Of a DNA stretch of 64,000 nucleotides, positions 18,473 to 24,587 are shown one piece after another. The DNA comes from Halomonas sp. S3-1-1. GTDB taxonomy: Bacteria > Pseudomonadota > Gammaproteobacteria > Pseudomonadales > Halomonadaceae. A program made the position numbers and the translations under genes. The stretch is from positions 1 to 64,000 of the forward strand of contig NZ_JALGBZ010000007.1 in NCBI RefSeq assembly GCF_023757625.1. The letters are read 5' to 3'. Position 1 is the first letter of the stretch; each line of letters starts with the position of its first letter. The notes below the pieces were generated by a model. It saw only the letters and a list, made by a program, of their open reading frames with translations. It searched no databases and had not been told where the DNA came from.

Positions 18473-19126
18473 ATGACGCAACGACTCGCTCCTGCCGCGA
18501 CGACCCTGTTTGGCCACGCCGCGCTCGATGACGACATCAGCGTGCTGCCGCGCATTTTTGAAGAGGCGATCAACCTGGCCGTGCTGACACGCCCGCTCCC
18601 GGCGGATATCGTGCTGAGCGCGCAGGCGCAGTGTCAGACCGACCGCGCCTGGCAGTTTAGTTGGCTGGGCGAGGTGGACGAGGCCTTCACCGCGGACCTT
18701 CGTCGCCACCTGCCGGCGCCCGAGGCCGGCGACGCGCTGATCGACGACGTCAGCACCATCGCCTCGGCCATCGCCTTTCTGTTCGAGACCGAAACCGTCG
18801 GTGTGCGCCTTCGCCTGCTCGATAGCGCCATGTGCCCGCGCTTTCACTGCGACAACCTGCCGGTGCGGCTGGTAAGCACCTACGTGGGGCCGGGCAGCGA
18901 GTGGCTGCCGGCGCACGCCGTCAACCGGGCCGGCCTCGGCGCGCCGCGCCCGGAGCGTCCGGACATCGTCACCGACCCGAGCGCCATTCAGACCATGGCG
19001 AACGGCGACATTGCCCTGATCAAGGGCAGCGGCTGGGTCGGGTGTGAAGAGCGGGCGCTGGTCCACCGCAGCCCGGCGCTGGCACCCGGCGAGAAGCGGC
19101 TGTTGATGACCATCGACCCGGCGTGA
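18473..19126 (+). CDS. DUF1826 family protein in the zinc operon
   Basis: 217 aa. Recognised as DUF1826. Conserved-looking segments are the central CPRFHCDNLPVRLVSTYVGPG (His and Cys, suggestive of a metal site), the EWLPAHAVNR stretch and the C-terminal ALVHRSPALAPGEKRLLMTID, reminiscent of an oxygenase or cupin-like core. DUF1826 genes are often found beside Zur-regulated COG0523 genes; the biochemical role is unknown. It lies 40 bp after znuB and 50 bp before dksA2 on the same strand. Confidence 0.75.
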   Translation: MTQRLAPAATTLFGHAALDDDISVLPRIFEEAINLAVLTRPLPADIVLSAQAQCQTDRAWQFSWLGEVDEAFTADLRRHLPAPEAGDALIDDVSTIASAIAFLFETETVGVRLRLLDSAMCPRFHCDNLPVRLVSTYVGPGSEWLPAHAVNRAGLGAPRPERPDIVTDPSAIQTMANGDIALIKGSGWVGCEERALVHRSPALAPGEKRLLMTIDPA

Positions 19127-19176
19127 TGTGAATGCGCACGCCTGTGCGATCTTGTTCTTTTTAAGAAGGGGCCTGC

Positions 19177-19626
19177 ATGAACGACCAGCCCGTTGCGGCG
19201 CCGAGCGAGGCGCCGACGAAAGACGCCCTGCTTGCCATGGGCCAGCACGACTACATGAACGAGCGCCAGTTGGCGTTCTTTCGCCAGCGCCTGCAGGACG
19301 AGCGCGACGAGATCCAGGCGCGCCTGGCCGAGATAAGAGCGTCGATCGCCTCCCACGAGCGCGACAGCGACGAGGCCGACCAGGCCTCCTTCGAGGAGGA
19401 GCTTCGCCTCTCGCTGCGTCAGGCCGATCGTGAAAGCCGGCTGGTGAAGAACATCGACGCTGCCCTGAAGCGTATCGAAAATGGCGAGTACGGCTTCTGC
19501 GAGGAGACCGGCGAGCCCATCGGCATTGCCCGGCTGCTGTTTCGCCCCACCGCGCGGCTCTGCATCGAGGCGAAGGAGCGTCAGGAGCGCCAGGAAACCC
19601 ATTTTCGCAAGACCCGATGGGAGTGA
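19177..19626 (+). CDS. dksA2: DksA2-type transcription factor lacking the zinc finger
   Basis: 149 aa. DksA family: N-terminal YMNERQLAFFRQRLQDERDE, coiled-coil, the tip Asp-x-x-Asp-x-Ala-type segment in RDSDEADQAS, then the C-terminal globular region. The four-Cys zinc finger of DksA is reduced to two Cys: GFCEETGEPI and RLCIEAKERQ, meaning CxxT and CxxA. This is the pattern of Pseudomonas DksA2, which works without zinc and replaces DksA under zinc starvation. It sits between zinc-import and COG0523 genes, behind a Zur box. Confidence 0.9.
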   Translation: MNDQPVAAPSEAPTKDALLAMGQHDYMNERQLAFFRQRLQDERDEIQARLAEIRASIASHERDSDEADQASFEEELRLSLRQADRESRLVKNIDAALKRIENGEYGFCEETGEPIGIARLLFRPTARLCIEAKERQERQETHFRKTRWE

Positions 19627-19631
19627 ACGTC

Positions 19632-20714
19632 ATGACGACACCGCCCTTGATTCCCGTCAATGTGCTCACCGGCTTTCTGGGCAGCGGCAAGACCACGCTG
19701 CTCAACCGCTGGGTGCGCCAGACCTCCATGGACAACACCCTGGTGGTGATCAACGAGTTCGGCGACATTGGCCTCGATCATCAGCTGATCACCCAAAGCG
19801 ACGAGCAGGCCGTGATCGAGATGAGCAGCGGCTGTCTGTGCTGCACGCTGCGCGGCGATCTGGCCCGCACCCTGCGCGAGGCGCTCAACGATCTCGAAGC
19901 GCGGGGCAGGCCCGCCCCGACGCGCGTGGTGATCGAAACCACGGGGCTGGCGCTGCCTACCTCCATTTTGCAGCTGTTGATGACCGATGCCTGGCTTGCG
20001 CACCGCTTCAAGCTAGACAGCGTCGTGTGCTGCGTGGACGCGGTGAACGGGGACGCGACGTTGAGCGCCCATGAGGAGTCGCGCCAGCAGGTGGGGGTGG
20101 CGGATAAACTGCTGATCACCAAGACCGATCTCGCCGAGCAGGCGGGGGTATCCGGGCTTGCCAACCGGCTCGCCCGGCTCAACCCGACCGCCGAGCAGTG
20201 GCAGGTGGTCGATGGCAAGCTCTCCGCGAGCCTGCTGGTGGGCGCCGGGCTCCACGTCGACGGCGGCTATCAGGTCGATCAGTGGCTCAAGGCCGGGCGC
20301 TACACGGTCACCCCCGCCGCGCCCCACGCGGGCACCGCGATTTCCTTGAGCCCCGGCCCGGTAACGGCGCACCACTCAGCCGACCACCACGCCCACCAGA
20401 GCGACTCGATCCGCGCCTTCTGCTTCACCATCGAGGAGCGCATCGCCCCGGACACGCTTGAGAACTGGCTGGACATGCTGATGTCGCTGATGGGCGACAA
20501 GATGCTGCGCATCAAGGCGGTGGTGCACCTGACCGGCCGCGACGCGCCGCTGGCGATTCACGGCGTCCAGCAGATCTTCCACCCGCCCGCAGAGCTTCCT
20601 CTCGAGTGCGTTTCGGATCGCGTCTCGCGGTTCGTGTTCATCACCCAGCACATCGCGCCAGAGACGGTGGCCGAGATGTATCACTTCTTCAGCGTGTCGA
20701 AAGAGAGCGCTTAG
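19632..20714 (+). CDS. zigA: COG0523 GTPase, putative zinc metallochaperone
   Basis: 360 aa. G3E GTPase: Walker A TGFLGSGKTTLLNRW near residue 14, the metal-binding CxCC in SSGCLCCTLRGDL near residue 65, Walker B-like VVIETTGLA, and NKxD-type TKTD. After the GTPase domain a His-rich linker (AHHSADHHAHQSD, near residue 250) precedes the CobW C-terminal domain. Zur-linked members load zinc into client enzymes during deficiency. ATG at 19632 has GGGAG upstream; ATG 19617 would overlap dksA2. The gene symbol is by analogy. Confidence 0.88.
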   Translation: MTTPPLIPVNVLTGFLGSGKTTLLNRWVRQTSMDNTLVVINEFGDIGLDHQLITQSDEQAVIEMSSGCLCCTLRGDLARTLREALNDLEARGRPAPTRVVIETTGLALPTSILQLLMTDAWLAHRFKLDSVVCCVDAVNGDATLSAHEESRQQVGVADKLLITKTDLAEQAGVSGLANRLARLNPTAEQWQVVDGKLSASLLVGAGLHVDGGYQVDQWLKAGRYTVTPAAPHAGTAISLSPGPVTAHHSADHHAHQSDSIRAFCFTIEERIAPDTLENWLDMLMSLMGDKMLRIKAVVHLTGRDAPLAIHGVQQIFHPPAELPLECVSDRVSRFVFITQHIAPETVAEMYHFFSVSKESA

Positions 20715-20724
20715 AGCGCCGCGC

Positions 20725-21762
20725 TCAGTGCACGACCTCGGCGCGGGTGGTCTTGAAGCGTGCACGGTAGGCGGTGGGCGTGAGCGCGTAGCGCCTGGCG
20801 AACACCTTGCGCATCCGCTCGTCCGAGCTGAACCCGGCCCGCCAGGCGATGCTCTTCATGGGTAAGTCGGTATCCAGCAGCAGCGTCCTGGCGCGCTCGC
20901 AGCGCGCCTCTTCCAGCCAGTTCAAGGGCGTCATGTTGAACTCGGCCACGAAGGTGCGACTCAAGTGGCGCGGGCTCATGCCGGCTTTCGAGGCCATGTC
21001 CGCAAGCGTCAGCGGGGTGTCGAGGCGCTCGGTGATCCAGCGCTTGAGTTCGCGCATGCCGGGAGATCCGCTCATCTGGCTGGTCAGCGCGGTGCTGAAC
21101 TGCGACTGCCCGCCCGGACGCTTGAGATACACTACCAGATCCCGCGCCACGTCCAGTGCCAGGTCGCGCCCGGCGTCCTGCTCGACGAAGGCCAGCGCTA
21201 GGTCGATCGCTGCGGTAACCCCGGCGCAGCTCCAGAAGTGGCCGTCCTGCACGAAGATCGCATCCGCATCCACCTCGAGCGCGGCGAAGCGCCGCTGCAA
21301 AAGCGGCGCGTAGTCCCAGTGGGTTGCGGCGCGTCGCCCGTCGAGCAGCCCCGCTTGGGCCAGAAAAAACGACCCCGTGCACAGCGCGGCAAAGCGCCGG
21401 GCCTCCTGGCCGCGCCGCTGGCACCACTGCACCAGCGCCGGTTCGCGCGCAAGCGCCTGTTCGATCTCCACGGCCCCGGCGATCATCACCGTCTCGAGCG
21501 GCGCGTTATCCGGCAGCGGGCCGCCGGCGTCCAGGCTGACCCCGGTATCCGACACGACGGGCCCTGGTACCGGGGCCACCAGTGACACCCGGTAGCGAAA
21601 CGCCTCGCCGTGCGCCGCCAGGCGCTGGTTGGCGTAGCTGAACACGCTAAGCGGCCCCGCCGCCTCCATCAGCTTGAAGCCGGGGTAGATGACCAAGTGC
21701 ACGTGCTGCTCGCCCGGCGCGTCGCTGGTCGCTGCTGCGCTGTTTGCTTCACCGCCCTGCAT
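20725..21762 (-). CDS. GlxA-type AraC-family transcriptional regulator
   Basis: 345 aa. N-terminal DJ-1/PfpI-like domain (about 20-200) with the nucleophile-elbow Cys in FAALCTGSFFLAQ, and a C-terminal AraC double helix-turn-helix (about 235-335: LTLADMASKAGMSPRHLSR and MKSIAWRAGFSSDERMRKVF). This layout is that of GlxA/FtrA/ArgR-type regulators that sense small amines or related metabolites. GGAGGAG precedes ATG 21762. It is divergent from the class III alcohol dehydrogenase, suggesting it may regulate it; the effector is unknown. Confidence 0.88.
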   Translation of the reverse strand: MQGGEANSAAATSDAPGEQHVHLVIYPGFKLMEAAGPLSVFSYANQRLAAHGEAFRYRVSLVAPVPGPVVSDTGVSLDAGGPLPDNAPLETVMIAGAVEIEQALAREPALVQWCQRRGQEARRFAALCTGSFFLAQAGLLDGRRAATHWDYAPLLQRRFAALEVDADAIFVQDGHFWSCAGVTAAIDLALAFVEQDAGRDLALDVARDLVVYLKRPGGQSQFSTALTSQMSGSPGMRELKRWITERLDTPLTLADMASKAGMSPRHLSRTFVAEFNMTPLNWLEEARCERARTLLLDTDLPMKSIAWRAGFSSDERMRKVFARRYALTPTAYRARFKTTRAEVVH

Positions 21763-21877
21763 GGCGTCTCCTCCTGATGGGTTTTCCGCGTTTGTCGTTT
21801 GACGCTGTGCACGTCTCGATGGCGGTGCACGCTGTCCGGATTCGACCGGTCGTCCGGCTATGGCGCATTATAAATAC

Positions 21878-21890
21878 GTTATAACATATC
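21878..21890. promoter_or_regulatory. Zur-like box upstream of the class III alcohol dehydrogenase
   Basis: GTTATAACATATC differs from the znuA/znuC Zur box (GTTATAACATAAC) at two positions and shares its first 11 bases. It lies 28 bp before the adh start codon, in a position suited for repression. Confidence 0.55.
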
Positions 21891-21917
21891 ATTTTTGCAT
21901 TGAGCAGGAGAGATGTC

Positions 21918-23084
21918 ATGAAAACGCGCGCCGCCATTGCCTGGGAGCCCAACCGCCCGCTTGAGATCGAGGAGATCGACCTGGAGGGGCCAAAAGCGGG
22001 CGAGGTGCTGGTCCGTATCGTCACCACCAGCCTCTGCCACACCGACATGTTCACGCTCTCCGGCCGCGACCCGGAAGGGCTCTTTCCCGCCGTGCTCGGC
22101 CACGAAGGCGTGGGCGTGGTCGAAGAGGTAGGCCCCGGCGTTCTATCGGTGAAGCCCGGCGATCACGTGATCCCGCTCTACACCCCGGAAGATCCAAACT
22201 GCCCCTACATTCAGTCCGGCAAGACCAATCTCTGTCAGACCATTCGCGAGACCCAGGGGCGCGGGGTCATGCCCGACGGTACCTCGCGCTTCTCCTACAA
22301 GGGCAAGATGATTCACCACTACATGGGCACCAGCACCTTCAGCGAGTACACGGTGCTGCCGGAGATTGCGGTTGCCAAAATCGCCAAGGAGGCGCCGCTG
22401 GCCAAGGCGAGCGTCATGGGCTGTGCCGTGCCGACCGGCATGGGCGCGGTGCGCAACACCGCGAAGGTGACGCCCGGGGCGACCGTGGCGGTATTCGGCC
22501 TCGGGGCGGTCGGCATGGCCGTGATCCAGGGCGCGAAGATGGTCGGCGCCGGGCGCATCATCGGTATCGATACCAACCCCAACAAGTTCGCCCTGGCCCG
22601 TGACATGGGCGTGACCGAGTGCGTCAATCCGAAGGACTTCAGCCAGCCGATCCAGGAGGTGCTCGTCGAAATGACCAACGGTGGCGTCGACTTCTCGTTC
22701 GAGTGTATTGGCAACGTCAACGTCATGCGCGCCGCGCTGGAGTGCTGCCACAAGGGCTGGGGCGAGTGCACGGTGATCGGCGTGGCCGGCGCCGGCGAGG
22801 AGATTGCCACGCGGCCTTTCCAACTGGTGACCGGGCGCGTCTGGCGCGGCTCGGCGTTTGGCGGTGTGCTGGGCCGCAGCCAGCTCCCCGGAATGGTCGA
22901 CGAGTGGCTGCGCGGCGACTTTGACGTCGACCCCTACATCACCCACAACATGACCCACGACCAGATCAACACCGCCTTCGATCTGCTGCACGCAGGCAAG
23001 TCGATCCGCTCAGTGATCCACTTCCAGCCCGGCGAGACCATGCAGCCGGAGGGGCTGGCGGGCAAGATCGTGCCGGCTAGCTGA
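21918..23084 (+). CDS. frmA: Class III alcohol dehydrogenase (S-(hydroxymethyl)glutathione dehydrogenase-like), degenerate structural zinc site
   Basis: 388 aa. Medium-chain dehydrogenase closely like FrmA/AdhC. Catalytic zinc ligands are present: Cys in SLCHTDMF, His-Glu in GHEGVGVV, Cys in VMGCAVPTG. The NAD-binding GLGAVG and the acidic Asp in [10 protein letters not shown] are intact. The structural zinc lobe reads [17 protein letters not shown], where E. coli FrmA has C-x2-C-x2-C-x7-C: the first and third Cys are Asp and Ile. A C-terminal tail of about 19 residues extends beyond the usual end. Family role: oxidation of S-hydroxymethylglutathione (formaldehyde detoxification) and GSNO reduction. 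ATG 21918 follows AGGAGAG. A Zur-like box precedes it. Confidence 0.88.
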   Translation: MKTRAAIAWEPNRPLEIEEIDLEGPKAGEVLVRIVTTSLCHTDMFTLSGRDPEGLFPAVLGHEGVGVVEEVGPGVLSVKPGDHVIPLYTPEDPNCPYIQSGKTNLCQTIRETQGRGVMPDGTSRFSYKGKMIHHYMGTSTFSEYTVLPEIAVAKIAKEAPLAKASVMGCAVPTGMGAVRNTAKVTPGATVAVFGLGAVGMAVIQGAKMVGAGRIIGIDTNPNKFALARDMGVTECVNPKDFSQPIQEVLVEMTNGGVDFSFECIGNVNVMRAALECCHKGWGECTVIGVAGAGEEIATRPFQLVTGRVWRGSAFGGVLGRSQLPGMVDEWLRGDFDVDPYITHNMTHDQINTAFDLLHAGKSIRSVIHFQPGETMQPEGLAGKIVPAS

Positions 23085-23094
23085 GAATAGATTT

Positions 23095-23125
23095 GCCGCT
23101 CCTTAACTTAAGGGGCGGCTTTTTT
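23095..23125 (+). terminator. Rho-independent terminator after the alcohol dehydrogenase gene
   Basis: GCCGCTCCTTAA / TTAAGGGGCGGC hairpin (one G-T pair) followed by six T, ten bases after the frmA stop. Confidence 0.85.
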
Positions 23126-23171
23126 CATCCGGGAGGATAGCGGGGGCCGCTGACTTTATAACAAGAGTGAG

Positions 23172-23210
23172 CCGATGACCTTCCTGAATTTATGAAGAGC
23201 CGAGCCCGAC
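23172..23210 (-). other. Fragment resembling the initiator tRNA (vestigial copy)
   Basis: CCGATGACCTTC (23172-23183) and GAGCCCGAC (23202-23210) are identical to two blocks of the intact tRNA-fMet nearby, in the same order and orientation, with an altered segment in place of the anticodon loop. It cannot fold as a tRNA, so it is read as a relic. Not a functional gene. Confidence 0.45.
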
Positions 23211-23243
23211 ACGCTTTCTTGACCTGCCTCATGCTCTAGACAC

Positions 23244-23274
23244 AAAAAAGCCGCTACCTTTCGGTAACGGCTTC
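23244..23274 (-). terminator. Rho-independent terminator of the tRNA-fMet gene
   Basis: On the minus strand AGCCGTTACC-GAAA-GGTAGCGGCT is followed by six T. It lies about 13 bases downstream of the tRNA CCA end. Confidence 0.88.
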
Positions 23275-23286
23275 TTTGATAAATAT

Positions 23287-23363
<77 letters not shown>

Positions 23364-23652
23364 TCAACGTGGGGCGTATTCTACATAAGTTTTAGGCCAA
23401 GTCAATCATCGCGTGCGATAAATCGATACGCCGCGCGTGGATTCATCGTGCTGCAACATTGGGGGAGTAACGCTATGCTTTCCATGACGCAACGGGCTTT
23501 CTCAACTTCAAGGAAACCGGCTCGGTGCGCAGGAGCAGAAGATAACAACACGTGCGTGCCAAACGCTTTGCGGTGGCACCAACTCGAAGTGGCTTGCGCC
23601 ACGTCTTGTGTGGCTCGGATGCAGGTCATTTGTCATTTCAGGGAGGTAAACA

Positions 23653-24399
23653 ATGGCTAATCAACCCCAGGTGGCGTGGGTGACGGGTGGAACAGGTGGG
23701 ATCGGCACGGCCATTTGCCGGTCGTTGGCCGAGGCGGGGTATTTGGTGGTCGCCGGTTATCGCAATCCGGAAAAGGCGAAAACGTGGCTCGAGAGCCAAA
23801 AAGCCGACGGCTTCGACAACATGGCGCTTTCCGGCGTCGATCTGTCGAACTACCAGGCGTGCCTGGACGGCGCCCAGGAAATTGCCGACACCCACGGACC
23901 GATCAGCGTGCTGGTCAACTGCGCCGGTATCACGCGCGACGGTACGCTCAAGAAGATGGCGCAAGAGCAGTGGAGCGAGGTAATCGATACCAACCTCAAC
24001 AGCGTCTTCAACACCTGCCGTAGCGTGATCAACCCGATGCTTGAGCAGGGCTACGGGCGTATCATCAACATCTCTTCGATCAACGGGCGAAAGGGGCAGT
24101 TCGGCCAGGTCAACTACGCCGCGGCGAAGGCGGGCATGCACGGTTTGACCATGTCGTTGGCCCAGGAAACCGCTACCAAGGGCATCACGGTCAACACCGT
24201 GTCGCCGGGCTATATCGCCACCGACATGATCATGGAGATTCCCGAGAAGGTGCGCGAGGCGATTCGCGAAACCATCCCCATCAAGCGCTACGGCACGCCG
24301 GAAGAGATCGGCCGGCTGGTAGCATTTTTAGCCGATGAGCAGTCGGGCTTCATCACCGGCGCCAATATTGATATCAACGGCGGTCAGTTCATGGGCTGA
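23653..24399 (+). CDS. phaB: Acetoacetyl-CoA reductase PhaB
   Basis: 248 aa short-chain dehydrogenase. NADP-binding VTGGTGGIGTAI, the NCAGITRDGTLKKM block, catalytic Ser in ISSINGRKGQFGQ and the Y-x3-K pair in NYAAAKAGMHG, with the PhaB-typical GQFGQVNY segment. It makes (R)-3-hydroxybutyryl-CoA for polyhydroxyalkanoate synthesis. GGGAGG lies before the ATG. phaA and phaC are not adjacent, which is common in halomonads. The 289 bp upstream (23364-23652) hold no gene and presumably its promoter. Confidence 0.93.
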   Translation: MANQPQVAWVTGGTGGIGTAICRSLAEAGYLVVAGYRNPEKAKTWLESQKADGFDNMALSGVDLSNYQACLDGAQEIADTHGPISVLVNCAGITRDGTLKKMAQEQWSEVIDTNLNSVFNTCRSVINPMLEQGYGRIINISSINGRKGQFGQVNYAAAKAGMHGLTMSLAQETATKGITVNTVSPGYIATDMIMEIPEKVREAIRETIPIKRYGTPEEIGRLVAFLADEQSGFITGANIDINGGQFMG

Positions 24400-24460
24400 T
24401 ACGCCCGACTTCAAGCGCCGAGCACACCGCTCGCACTCGCCGCCGGAACGCGGCGCAAAA

Positions 24461-24485
24461 GAAAGGAGGCCACAAGCCTCCTTTC
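24461..24485 (+). terminator. Hairpin terminator after phaB
   Basis: Perfect 10-bp stem GAAAGGAGGC / GCCTCCTTTC with a 5-nt loop, followed by a T/C-rich stretch. It may work in both directions, between phaB and the convergent DUF349 gene. Confidence 0.7.
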
Positions 24486-24587
24486 TGGTTTCTCTCTTCT
24501 TGTTTCCAGTTCCTCGCTTGCTTCTTCTGATGCCTTTCTACCGCTGAGGACGCTCGGTTTCGATACGCCACGGTTGCGCTTTGGCCC

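Noticed and set aside
17422-18573. 383-codon His/Gln/Arg-rich frame on the minus strand
   Set aside because: Antisense to znuB; apparent His richness is a complement artefact, not a metal-binding protein.
23448-23660. Small + strand open frame upstream of phaB
   Set aside because: No SD, no conserved motif, and it runs into the phaB start; treated as promoter region.
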